64,000 bases of DNA from Deltaproteobacteria bacterium (GTDB lineage: Bacteria > Acidobacteriota > Thermoanaerobaculia > Multivoradales > JAHZIX01), in the NCBI GenBank assembly GCA_022601195.1, contig JAHZIX010000035.1, positions 62,001 to 126,000 of the forward strand, read 5' to 3'. Positions 27,936 through 37,037 of this stretch are shown here, piece after piece. Each line of letters begins with the position of its first letter. Within the stretch, counting starts at the first letter, position 1. The notes below the pieces were generated by a model that saw only the letters and a list, made by a program, of their open reading frames with translations, searched no databases and was not told the DNA's origin. The translations under genes and the position numbers were made by a program.

Positions 27936-30900
27936 ATGGACCGTTCCCAGGTACAAGATATCTACGAGCTCTCGCCTATGCAGAAGGGCATGCTCTTTCA
28001 CAGCCTTTTGGATCCCGAGGCCGGGCTCTACATCGAGCAATTTCGCGGCACCTTGCAGGGGGATTTGGAGGTCTCGGCCTTTCGCCAAGCTTGGCGGGAG
28101 ACCCTGGAGCGCCACCCGGTGCTTCGCACCTCTTTCCATTGGGAGGACCTGGAGAAACCTCTCCAAGTGGTATTTGCCGATGGCATCGCCCCGGTGGAAT
28201 TCCAGGACTGGACCTCCGTGGCCCTCTCGGACGTGGAAGATCGTCTCGAGGAGCTGGCTCGGAAGGCCCGCCTGGAGCCTTTCGATCTGGCGAAAGCCCC
28301 TCTCATGAGGGCTCAGTTGATTCGCCTTGGAAATGGCACCCACGTCTTCTGTTGGACCTATCACCATCTCTTGCTCGATGGCTGGTCTCTCTCCATCGTC
28401 CTAGGAGAGTTGTTGCTGAGTTACCAGCTGCAGATCAAGTCAGAGGTGCAGGGTCTTGAGCGAGTAGGCAACGAGCCGGTTGGCCTAGAACCGGTTCGCC
28501 TAGAAGCAGGTGGCCTAGAACAAGTGCGTCCTTTCGGGGACTATATCGGCTGGCTTCAGGGCTTGGAGATGGACAGCTCGGAGGCCTACTGGCGCCGGCA
28601 GCTCCAGGGGGTGGAGCAACCGGCGCGGGCTGATTGGGGTGGGCCGGTGCCGGAGCAGCCCGTGGCTGCTGCCGACCTCGCGGAAGCTACGCTGCAACTC
28701 CCCGACGTCAGCGCCGAGAAGTTGCGCTCCTTTTCTGCCACCTGGAAGCTGACCCCGAGCACCCTCACCCACGGCATCTGGGCTTTCCTGCTGGCGCGCT
28801 ATGGCGGCCAGGGGGAGGCTCTGTTTGGCTCGGTGGTGTCCGGCCGTCCAGGAGACCTACCGGGTGCCGACCGCATGGTGGGCTTGTTTATCAACACCTT
28901 GCCCATCCGGGTCCCTCTGGACGAAACAGCGACCTTGACGGATTGGTTGGTGGGGCTCCAGGAGTCCTTGGCGGAAGCCTGGACTCACAGTCATAGCTCC
29001 CTAGCGGACGTGCAGCGCTATGCCTCCATTCCCCCTGGGGAGGAGTTATTCGAGAGCCTGTTGGTGTTCGAGAACTTCCCACCCTCCGATAGCTACGGAG
29101 AAGATACCGGCCTCGAGCTGGTGGACCCCCGGTTCTTCGAGCGCACCCACTATCCCCTCACCCTGGAGTGTGGGGTGGGGGAGCATTTCTATCTACGCCT
29201 GCTCTACGACAAGCGGCGTTTCTCGACCCGCCAAGGGGACCGTCTGCTGGGGCACTTTGGCAACTTGCTGCAAGGGCTGCTGGAGCAGCCGACCCAGCGC
29301 CTGGCCCAATGGGATCTCTATTCCGAAGAGGAACATCGCCAGCTGCTCTCGGAGCACTGCGGCGAAATTCGCCCCTTGCCCCTGGGGGGCGCCTGGGGAG
29401 AAGCCTTCGAGGCCCAGGTGACCAGGACTCCCAACGCCATCGCGGTTCGAGATTCGGCGGGGGAGCGCTCCTACCAGCAGCTTGCCGATGAAGCCGGGGC
29501 CCTGGCGGGAGCCTTGCAGCAGAAGGGCGTGGGCCGCGACAGCGTCGTAGGGCTGCTCGGTCCCCGGGGGATCGACTTTCTGGTCGCCATGTTGGCCGTC
29601 TTTCGGGCTGGAGCCTCCTACCTTCCCCTCGATCCACGTCATCCCTCATCCCGTTGGGCACAAGCCCTGGAGCGGGGTGGGGCGCGGTGGGTTCTTGCCG
29701 CCGAGGGCGAAAGGCAGCGATTGGCCGAGGTCCTGGACCTGGACGAAACCAAGGCAGAGACGAGGGCCCTAGGGGTTGAGCAGATTCTTCCTCTGGAGTT
29801 GTCACAGCTAGAGCTGCCACAGGTCGAGGGACCAGAGATCCAGACCGCTGGGGCGGTTCCCGGAGAGCTGGGCGAGGCGTCGGGGCCGGATTCTCCCCTA
29901 CAGCTGGCCTACGTCCTGTTCACCTCCGGCTCTACCGGGGTGCCCAAGGGAGCGATGGTGACCCAGGAAGGCATGGTCAACCACCTGTGGGCCAAGATTC
30001 GCGACCTGAACATGGGGCCTGGCGACGTCGTGGCCCAGACCGCTTCCCAGAGCTTTGACATCTCCGTGTGGCAATTTCTGGCGGCATTGCTGGTAGGAGG
30101 GCGGGTCGAAATCTTTGCCGATGACGTGGCCTTCGATGCGGCGCGCTTGTTCGCAGCGACGGTGGAAAGATCTGTCACGGTGCTGGAGACCGTGCCGTCC
30201 CTGCTGCGGGAGTCCTTGATGCCGGGGCGTCCCACCCTCGACCAGGGGAATCTGCAGTGGTTGCTCTCCACGGGAGAAGCCTTGCCGCCGGATCTGGCCG
30301 CAGACTGGCTGGATCGCTATCCCGAGATTCCCCTGGTCAACGCCTACGGGCCTACGGAGTGTTCCGACGACGTTACCCACGAGATCCTTCGGAAGGCCTC
30401 GGGTTCCGAAGAGAGGGTTGCCGAAACAGCGGTTGATAAGGGTGCTGGCAAACGCGCTAGCAAACGAGCTGGCGAGGGAGCTGACCTAGGCATCGTGCCC
30501 ATCGGTCGCTGCTTGCCGAATTTGAGTCTCTATGTCCTCGACCAAGGCTTGCGTCCGGTGCCGCGGGGCGCGGTTGGAGAGCTCTTGGTGGGGGGCATCG
30601 GGGTCGGACGAGGCTACCGGCGAGAACCGGCTCTCACCGCCCGCACCTTTGTGCCGGATCTCTTTTCTGAACAGCCCGGAGGCCGCCTCTATCGAACCGG
30701 AGATCTGGTGCGAACCCGTGCTGCGGGCTCGCTGGAGTTTCTCGGCCGGCGGGATCACCAAGTGAAGATCCGGGGGCATCGCATCGAGCCGGGAGAGGCA
30801 GAAGCGGCTCTGCGCCGGATGGGCTTCGCCGATTGCGCTGTCGTGCCGCTCAAAGCCTCCGGTCGCCAAGATTGGCAGTTGGTGGCCTATGTGGTCCCCT

Positions 30901-31469
30901 CGGCCACAGGGGGCCCGAAAGATTCCTTGGCAGATTCCTTGGACGAAGGGGCCGTCGCCGAGGCACTTCGAGGCACCTTGCCGGACTTCCTGGTTCCCGC
31001 CGCCTTCCTGGAGCTGCCCGCCTTGCCTCTCAATGCCAACGGTAAGTTGGATCGGGCAGCCCTACCTACCCCGGAAGCCTTCCGGGAGACCTTGGCGGAG
31101 TCCTACCTGGCGCCGCGCTCGGCCACCGAAGCCCGCTTGGCAGAGTTGTGGAGCGAGGTTCTAGCCGTCGACCGAGTGGGGATTCGCGACAACTTCTTCG
31201 AGCTCGGCGGTCATTCCCTTCTGGCCATGCGACTGGTCTCGAGCATCGGCAACGAATACGGCGTGGAAGTGCCTCTGCGAGCTCTCTTTGACCAACCGAC
31301 CATCGAGGCTTTTCACTCTTTTCTCACCGAGCGGGACGCTTTTCGACCGGACGGGAACCTGGCCGACTTGCTCACCGAAGTCGAGTCTCTGTCGGAAGAG
31401 GAGTTGGATGCACTGCTCGAGGAAGAAGAGCGAGGCCAGGCGGCCCCGCAAGTGGGGACGAGTCCATGA
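27936..31469 (+). CDS. Non-ribosomal peptide synthetase, one module (DCL-type C-A-T)
   Basis: 1177 aa. Domains: C 7-465, A 487-1040, T 1058-1130, acidic tail 1135-1177. The C domain opens with DIYELSPMQKGMLFHSL, the pattern of C domains that accept a D-configured donor, and has YHHLLLDGW. This agrees with the epimerisation domain ending the preceding protein. The A code read by eye is DIWELTADDK, nearly identical to the preceding A domain and identical to the next, suggesting the same basic diamino acid. There is no E domain. The C-terminal VESLSEEELDALLEEEE looks like an acidic docking segment that could pair with the basic N-terminus of the next protein. ATG follows the previous stop by 6 bp with GAGG 9 bases upstream. 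The end overlaps the next start (ATGA). Confidence 0.95.
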   Translation: MDRSQVQDIYELSPMQKGMLFHSLLDPEAGLYIEQFRGTLQGDLEVSAFRQAWRETLERHPVLRTSFHWEDLEKPLQVVFADGIAPVEFQDWTSVALSDVEDRLEELARKARLEPFDLAKAPLMRAQLIRLGNGTHVFCWTYHHLLLDGWSLSIVLGELLLSYQLQIKSEVQGLERVGNEPVGLEPVRLEAGGLEQVRPFGDYIGWLQGLEMDSSEAYWRRQLQGVEQPARADWGGPVPEQPVAAADLAEATLQLPDVSAEKLRSFSATWKLTPSTLTHGIWAFLLARYGGQGEALFGSVVSGRPGDLPGADRMVGLFINTLPIRVPLDETATLTDWLVGLQESLAEAWTHSHSSLADVQRYASIPPGEELFESLLVFENFPPSDSYGEDTGLELVDPRFFERTHYPLTLECGVGEHFYLRLLYDKRRFSTRQGDRLLGHFGNLLQGLLEQPTQRLAQWDLYSEEEHRQLLSEHCGEIRPLPLGGAWGEAFEAQVTRTPNAIAVRDSAGERSYQQLADEAGALAGALQQKGVGRDSVVGLLGPRGIDFLVAMLAVFRAGASYLPLDPRHPSSRWAQALERGGARWVLAAEGERQRLAEVLDLDETKAETRALGVEQILPLELSQLELPQVEGPEIQTAGAVPGELGEASGPDSPLQLAYVLFTSGSTGVPKGAMVTQEGMVNHLWAKIRDLNMGPGDVVAQTASQSFDISVWQFLAALLVGGRVEIFADDVAFDAARLFAATVERSVTVLETVPSLLRESLMPGRPTLDQGNLQWLLSTGEALPPDLAADWLDRYPEIPLVNAYGPTECSDDVTHEILRKASGSEERVAETAVDKGAGKRASKRAGEGADLGIVPIGRCLPNLSLYVLDQGLRPVPRGAVGELLVGGIGVGRGYRREPALTARTFVPDLFSEQPGGRLYRTGDLVRTRAAGSLEFLGRRDHQVKIRGHRIEPGEAEAALRRMGFADCAVVPLKASGRQDWQLVAYVVPSATGGPKDSLADSLDEGAVAEALRGTLPDFLVPAAFLELPALPLNANGKLDRAALPTPEAFRETLAESYLAPRSATEARLAELWSEVLAVDRVGIRDNFFELGGHSLLAMRLVSSIGNEYGVEVPLRALFDQPTIEAFHSFLTERDAFRPDGNLADLLTEVESLSEEELDALLEEEERGQAAPQVGTSP
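28452..28526 (+). repeat. 5 x 15-bp in-frame tandem repeat in C-domain loop
   Basis: Five degenerate 15-bp units encode GLERV, GNEPV, GLEPV, RLEAG and GLEQV, between HHLLLDGW and the second half of the C domain. This is the same loop that carries the 9-bp repeat in the first NRPS. Confidence 0.85.
30441..30476 (+). repeat. 3 x 12-bp in-frame tandem repeat in A domain
   Basis: Units GGTGCTGGCAAA, CGCGCTAGCAAA and CGAGCTGGCGAG encode GAGKRASKRAGE, between NAYGPTECSDD and the IVPIGRC motif of the A domain. This is a variable surface loop. Confidence 0.75.
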
Positions 31470-34400
31470 GCTCCGTCGATCAGAGACTACAGCGGCTGAC
31501 GCCGAAACAACGCCAAGCCCTCGAACGGAAGTTGCGGCAGCGGCGTCAGGCAGCGGAGCCGAGCTTGAACCGCATTCCCCGGCGACCCGTCGTGGAGGGG
31601 GGAGACGAGCTCTCCTTCGCCCAGCAGCGGTTGTGGTTCGTCGACCGGCTCCAGCCCGGTAGCGCGGCCTACAACATTCATGGGGCCTTGAGGCTGACCG
31701 GCCCTCTGTCCCCACCGGCTCTGGAATGGAGCTTGCGATGCCTGGTTCTCCGGCACGAAGTCCTGCGGTCCCAATTTTTTGCCAGCCAGGGCGAGCCTCG
31801 GGTGCGCACCCGGGAGGTGCCACCCTTCGTGCTGCCGGTGGTGGATCTCACCAGCTTGGCGACGGGCCTGCCGATGAATCAGCCAGTGGATCAGGCCGTG
31901 GATCAGGCCCGCCTCAAGGGCGAGAGCCTGGTGGAGGCCGAGGCCGCACGACCTTTCGACCTGGAAACCGATCCTCTGTACCGATTTCGTCTCCTGCGGG
32001 AGAGCTCCAGCGCCTGGATCTTGGTGATCACCTTGCACCACATCGTCGCCGACGACTGGTCCATGCAGCTCTTTACCCAAGAGCTCAGAAGTCTCTATTC
32101 GGATGCCCTGGGTGGTTCCCGGAAGGAGCCGGCAGCGGGCTCTCTCCAATATGCCGATGTCGCCCACTGGCAGCGGCGCAGGATGGAGGCGGGTAACTTC
32201 TCCGAGCACCTCGACTATTGGCGCCAAAAGCTGAGTGGGGATCTGCCGACGGTGGATCTCGCACCGGGACGCCAGCGGGCGGAGCAGACCACCTGCGAGA
32301 GAGTCACCCGATCTCTCCCAGCTCCCCTTTCAGAAGGGGTTCGAGAGCTCGGCCAGCGCCATGGCACCACTTCCTTCATCACCCTTCTGGCCCTGTTCCA
32401 GGGCTGGCTCTACCATCTCACTCACCAGGAAGATCTGCTGGTAGGGACGACGGTGGCCAATCGAAACCATCCGGATCTGGAAGATCTGATGGGGTTCTTC
32501 GTCAACGTTCTGCCCTTGCGCACAGACCTCCGGGGAAATCCAACCCTTTCAGAGCTGCTCGGCAGGACCCGGGAGACGGTTCTTGGCGCTTTCACCCACC
32601 AGGAGCTTCCTTTCGACCGCATGGTGGCGGAAGTTCAGCCGGATCGCGACCTGGGCAGGTTTCCCTTGGTGGAGGTGGGCTTTGAGCTAGCCCAGGGCGA
32701 TGACGAGGACTTGGGCTTCGCGGGCCTGGAAGTCGAGCCCCTGGAGGCGGATGACCGGACCGCCCGGTGCGACCTGCTCCTCCAGGTGATCGAGGCTCCG
32801 GAAGGCTTGGAATGCCACGCGGACTTCCGCCCGGAGCGGCTGGAACGGGAGCAAGTAGAGATCTTCCTGGCTCGCTTCCAGGATCTCGTGGCCGCAGCAG
32901 TGGCGGATGCCGAGCAGCACCTCAAGCTGCTTCCTTTGATGCGGCGAGAGATGGCCGCTGCCCAGGGAATCGACGAAGGGAGGATGGGCCGTCTCGCTCC
33001 CCTCACGGGCACCCAGCGGGATCTTTATCTGGGGCATTGCTTCGCGCCGCGGGCGTCCACTTTCATTCTCGGCTCTTCCATGTACTTCGGAGACGATTTG
33101 GATCCGGACTTGTGGCAGCGAGCGGTGGAGTGGGTGGTGGCGGAAGAAGACATTCTGCGCACTCGGCTGCTGACCTTCCGGGACCAGGTGTATCAATGGG
33201 TGGACCGGAAGGCTCCGGTCGATTTCGCCATCGTCCCGGCGCCTCACCGACCCACGGATCACCCGGAGTTCCTGCGCTTCGTGGAGGGGTTGATCAAACA
33301 ACCTATGGAGATCCTGGCACCGACCCTGGTTCGCCATCGATTGGTGCGCGACGTCGATGGCGGCTGGACGGCGGTGATGGCGATTCACCACCTACTCTTC
33401 GATGGCCTGGCCTGCAATGTGTTTCATCAGCGAGTCAGCTCCGCTTACGAAGACCTGGCGACGGGAAGGGAGCCGCAACGAGAAGCTCTCGCTTCTTTCT
33501 ACGACTTTGTCGGTGACAACTTGGCCGTGGTGGATAGCCAGGAGATCGAGGCCTTCTGGCGGCCCCGGCTGGCCAATGTCGTTCCTTTGGAGAACTTGCG
33601 ACCCAAGACGGGCGGCAGCGAGATTCACCTCCACCTCAAGAGCCTTCGGAGAGACCAAGAGGCGAGTTTGAGGCAGTTCTGCCAGCGGACCGGTTGCGCC
33701 TTGCCGACCTTGTTCCTCACCGCCTTTGGAGCGCTCCTCAGCCGCTTGTACCGTCCGGAAGAAGATTTCTCCGTCGCGAGTTTCTCTACCGGAAGGCCCA
33801 AGGAGCACCGAGACACCTTGGGTTGTTTCTACGAGGTCTTTCCCGTGGTCTTCCCGGAGTCCCTGAACCGGCTCGGTTCCTCCATCGCAGAGTGGGTGGA
33901 GTTGGCTCGGGGTTACCGCCGCTCTCTGGGAGAGATGCAGCACATCTCCCTGTTCTTGCAGAATCGCATTCTCGGAGCGGGAGGGCTGAAGTTCTACTTT
34001 AACTATTACCGCTTCGGCCACCTGGACGCCCTGGGAGCCAAACGGGCTTTGGTGGACCACAACTCCTATTCCAGCGACGAGGTTCACCTCATCGTTCGGG
34101 AGATGGCGGACCAGGTGGAGTGCAAGCTCTACTTTTCTCCGGATCAGTTGGTGGACGGCGGCTTTCTCGACCGGCTGCTGAGCTGCTGCCAACAGATTTC
34201 GGAAGGAGCCCTGCGCCTGGGGGACCTCGATCTACTTTCCCCCGCCGAGCGCTCGCAGCTCCTGGCTCTGGGATCCGCTCCTCCTCTGGTGCGAGAGACG
34301 GAGGGAGCGAACCTTCTCGAGACGGGTGCCTCGAGGCCCAGTGCTCCAGCAGGATCTAGCCTGGTCGAGCTTCTGGCTGCCCAGGCGGCTCGGAACCCCA

Positions 34401-37018
34401 CTGCGGTGGCGGCGAGCCAGGGATTGCGCCGCTGCACCTATCGGGAGCTCCAGGAGGCTTCGGATCATTTGGCTCACCGGTTGTTGGCGGAAGGGGTGAC
34501 GACCGACGTGCCCGTGGCCGTGTTGGGGCCTCGGGGAATCGACTTTCTGGTGGCCATCCTGGCGGTCTTCAAGGCCGGAGGTGCTTATGTGCCCCTGGAC
34601 CCGAACTATCCACCGAGGCGATGGAGAGCCGTCATCGAGCAGGCCGGTTGCCCGGTCGTTTTGGTTTCGAAGGCGAGTCGCGAGCCCTTGGCACAGGCCT
34701 GGGAAGAGCTCGCTCTGGACTCACCAGGCTTACCGGAATCCCGGGATTCCCGAGTACAGCTGATTCCTCTCGAAGAACCGGTCCTTTCCATCCCTGCCTC
34801 GGCTTCGACCCCCCAAGACCTTCCGGGCAAGGCTGCCGGCAGCGAGCTGGCCTATGTGATCTTCACCTCCGGTTCCACGGGCAAGCCCAAAGGGGTGATG
34901 GTGAATCACCAGGGGATGCTCAACCATCTCTGGATCAAGGTGGAAGATTTGGGCCTCCAAGCGGGGGACATCGTGGCTCAAACGGCCTCCACCTGCTTCG
35001 ACATTTCCGTTTGGCAGTTCCTCGCTCCCCTCATGGTGGGGGCCCGAGTAGAGATTTTCGAAGATGAGGTGGCCTTCGATGGCAGCCGCTTGCTGCGGGC
35101 AGCGGAGCAGCGGGAAGTGACTGTGCTGGAGACGGTTCCTTCCTTGTTGCAGGCGGCTCTGGAGTCGGAAGGGGACAGGGACCTGCCCATCCTGCGATGG
35201 TTGTTGGTCACCGGTGAAGCCGTGCCTCCAGGGCTGTGCCGGTCCTGGCTGGAGCGCTTTCCAAAGATTTCCATCGTCAACGCCTACGGGCCGACGGAAT
35301 GCTCCGACGACGTGACCCATGAGGTGATCGATCACGCCCCGCCGCCGGAGGCGCGGACGGTGCCCATCGGCAAGCCCTTGGCGAACTTGCGGCTGTCGGT
35401 GCTCAATCCTTGGCTCCAGCCGGTGCCGCCGCGGCTACCGGGAGAGCTTTTCGTGGGAGGCATCGGCGTCGGTCGGGGATACCTCGAGGACCCTCGCCAG
35501 ACGGCCCTCGCCTTCGTGCCGGATCCCCTGTCGGACCAACCCGGGGAGCGCTTGTACCGAACCGGTGATCGGGTACATCTGGATGCCCAGGGCCGACTGG
35601 AGTTTCAGGGGCGTCTCGATCATCAGGTCAAAGTGAGGGGCTTCCGCATCGAGCTGGGAGAGGTCGAGGCGTCCGTCGGTAGATTGAAGGGCGTCGCCCA
35701 GGCCGCGGCTGCGGTGCATCGAGGCAAGGGGGGGAGCGCAGATACCCGGCTGATCGGCTATGTCGTGGCAGAGCCTGGGGTGTCCCTGAGCCCATCCCAG
35801 CTGAAGACGGAGTTGGCTCGCGACCTGCCGGGCCATTTGGTGCCCTCCCAATGGGTCGAGCTGGAATCCCTACCCTTGACCGCCAACGGCAAGCTGGACC
35901 GTAAGGCCCTCTCGCCGCCCCTCGATGCCCTGGGGGACGGAACGCTTCGAGTGCCGCCCCGAGATGAGATCGAACGCCAAGTCCTGGAGATCTGGCAGGA
36001 GTTGCTGGAGGTCGGGGAGATTGGCGTCGAGGACAGCTTTTTCGACCTCGGGGGGCAATCCCTCTTGGCGGTGCGGCTGCTGGCTCGCATCAAGTTACGT
36101 CTCGGTCGCGATCTACCCTTGGCCACTCTATTTGCTGGCCCCACCGTGGAAGCTCTGGCCGAGGTGTTGCGCCAGGACGAACCGTCCTTGCCGCCGGTAC
36201 CTCTCGTCGCCATGCAGCCCCGGGGAGAGGGCCGCCCATTGTTTTGCGTCCATCCCGGAAGCGGCAACATCCTCGGCTATTTGGCCTTGGCAAAGGCCTT
36301 GGGAATCGGGCGACCGGTCTACGGCCTGCGGGACCCGGTGCTATGGGGGGAATGGCGGCACGGCGTGTCCGTGGTGGCCATGGCGGCCCGCTATGTCGAG
36401 GAGATCCGCCGCATTCAACCGGAAGGCCCTTACCTCTTGCTCGGCTGGTCCTTTGGGGGCCAAATCGCTTTCGAAATGACCGCCCAGCTGGAGGGCGCCG
36501 GAGAGTCCGTCGACCTTTTGGCGATCCTGGATACCGCTGCCGCCTCCCAGGTGGAAGCCTTTGCCGAAGCGGCCACGGACGAAAGTTACCTGGTCGCCAT
36601 CGCTCAGGAGTGGGGAGCGGAGCTGGAAGTAGAAGACCTCGAAGGCCTCGACGACCAGGAGCGCCTGGCACGCACCGAAGCGGCGATGCTCACCACCGCC
36701 TCCGGTGAAGATCTCGGGCCCTCCTGGGTTGCAGATCGATTGGAGCTCTTCAAATCCAGGATCGAGGTGCTTCGAAACTACCGCCCCGGCCAGGTTGCCG
36801 CCGGCATCGACTTATTTCTCGCTGAAGAGAGCGACGACGAACCCCCGGAGGCCGACGACTCGACCTTGGGTTGGAGAAGCCATACCGCCACGGACGCTCG
36901 GGTTCACCGGGTGCCGGGAAGTCACGCCACCATGGCGGATGAACCTCATGTTCAGACGCTCGCCAGAAAACTACAGGAACGTATTGCGGCGCGCGGGAAA
37001 TCTCCCGCTAGCCCATGA
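31466..37018 (+). CDS. Terminal non-ribosomal peptide synthetase, C-C-A-T-TE
   Basis: Last assembly-line protein, 1850 aa. Order: basic N-terminal docking-like region 1-40, C 45-495, a second C-like domain 512-930, A 965-1480, T 1502-1570 (LGGQSLL), type I thioesterase 1585-1840. The first C has HHIVADDW at residue 191: both His are present, but the motif Gly is Asp. The second is divergent (opening LTGTQRDLYLGH) yet keeps HHLLFDG at residue 641, with no A or T between the two. The A code by eye is DIWELTADDK, again an acidic pocket. The TE has GWSFGG with Ser at about 1662 and a late His in GSHATM, and should release the product by hydrolysis or cyclisation. The start overlaps the previous stop (ATGA). 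The role of the extra C-like domain is not known from sequence. Confidence 0.95.
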   Translation: MSSVDQRLQRLTPKQRQALERKLRQRRQAAEPSLNRIPRRPVVEGGDELSFAQQRLWFVDRLQPGSAAYNIHGALRLTGPLSPPALEWSLRCLVLRHEVLRSQFFASQGEPRVRTREVPPFVLPVVDLTSLATGLPMNQPVDQAVDQARLKGESLVEAEAARPFDLETDPLYRFRLLRESSSAWILVITLHHIVADDWSMQLFTQELRSLYSDALGGSRKEPAAGSLQYADVAHWQRRRMEAGNFSEHLDYWRQKLSGDLPTVDLAPGRQRAEQTTCERVTRSLPAPLSEGVRELGQRHGTTSFITLLALFQGWLYHLTHQEDLLVGTTVANRNHPDLEDLMGFFVNVLPLRTDLRGNPTLSELLGRTRETVLGAFTHQELPFDRMVAEVQPDRDLGRFPLVEVGFELAQGDDEDLGFAGLEVEPLEADDRTARCDLLLQVIEAPEGLECHADFRPERLEREQVEIFLARFQDLVAAAVADAEQHLKLLPLMRREMAAAQGIDEGRMGRLAPLTGTQRDLYLGHCFAPRASTFILGSSMYFGDDLDPDLWQRAVEWVVAEEDILRTRLLTFRDQVYQWVDRKAPVDFAIVPAPHRPTDHPEFLRFVEGLIKQPMEILAPTLVRHRLVRDVDGGWTAVMAIHHLLFDGLACNVFHQRVSSAYEDLATGREPQREALASFYDFVGDNLAVVDSQEIEAFWRPRLANVVPLENLRPKTGGSEIHLHLKSLRRDQEASLRQFCQRTGCALPTLFLTAFGALLSRLYRPEEDFSVASFSTGRPKEHRDTLGCFYEVFPVVFPESLNRLGSSIAEWVELARGYRRSLGEMQHISLFLQNRILGAGGLKFYFNYYRFGHLDALGAKRALVDHNSYSSDEVHLIVREMADQVECKLYFSPDQLVDGGFLDRLLSCCQQISEGALRLGDLDLLSPAERSQLLALGSAPPLVRETEGANLLETGASRPSAPAGSSLVELLAAQAARNPTAVAASQGLRRCTYRELQEASDHLAHRLLAEGVTTDVPVAVLGPRGIDFLVAILAVFKAGGAYVPLDPNYPPRRWRAVIEQAGCPVVLVSKASREPLAQAWEELALDSPGLPESRDSRVQLIPLEEPVLSIPASASTPQDLPGKAAGSELAYVIFTSGSTGKPKGVMVNHQGMLNHLWIKVEDLGLQAGDIVAQTASTCFDISVWQFLAPLMVGARVEIFEDEVAFDGSRLLRAAEQREVTVLETVPSLLQAALESEGDRDLPILRWLLVTGEAVPPGLCRSWLERFPKISIVNAYGPTECSDDVTHEVIDHAPPPEARTVPIGKPLANLRLSVLNPWLQPVPPRLPGELFVGGIGVGRGYLEDPRQTALAFVPDPLSDQPGERLYRTGDRVHLDAQGRLEFQGRLDHQVKVRGFRIELGEVEASVGRLKGVAQAAAAVHRGKGGSADTRLIGYVVAEPGVSLSPSQLKTELARDLPGHLVPSQWVELESLPLTANGKLDRKALSPPLDALGDGTLRVPPRDEIERQVLEIWQELLEVGEIGVEDSFFDLGGQSLLAVRLLARIKLRLGRDLPLATLFAGPTVEALAEVLRQDEPSLPPVPLVAMQPRGEGRPLFCVHPGSGNILGYLALAKALGIGRPVYGLRDPVLWGEWRHGVSVVAMAARYVEEIRRIQPEGPYLLLGWSFGGQIAFEMTAQLEGAGESVDLLAILDTAAASQVEAFAEAATDESYLVAIAQEWGAELEVEDLEGLDDQERLARTEAAMLTTASGEDLGPSWVADRLELFKSRIEVLRNYRPGQVAAGIDLFLAEESDDEPPEADDSTLGWRSHTATDARVHRVPGSHATMADEPHVQTLARKLQERIAARGKSPASP

Positions 37019-37037
37019 TGGAAAATAGGAGCACGAC

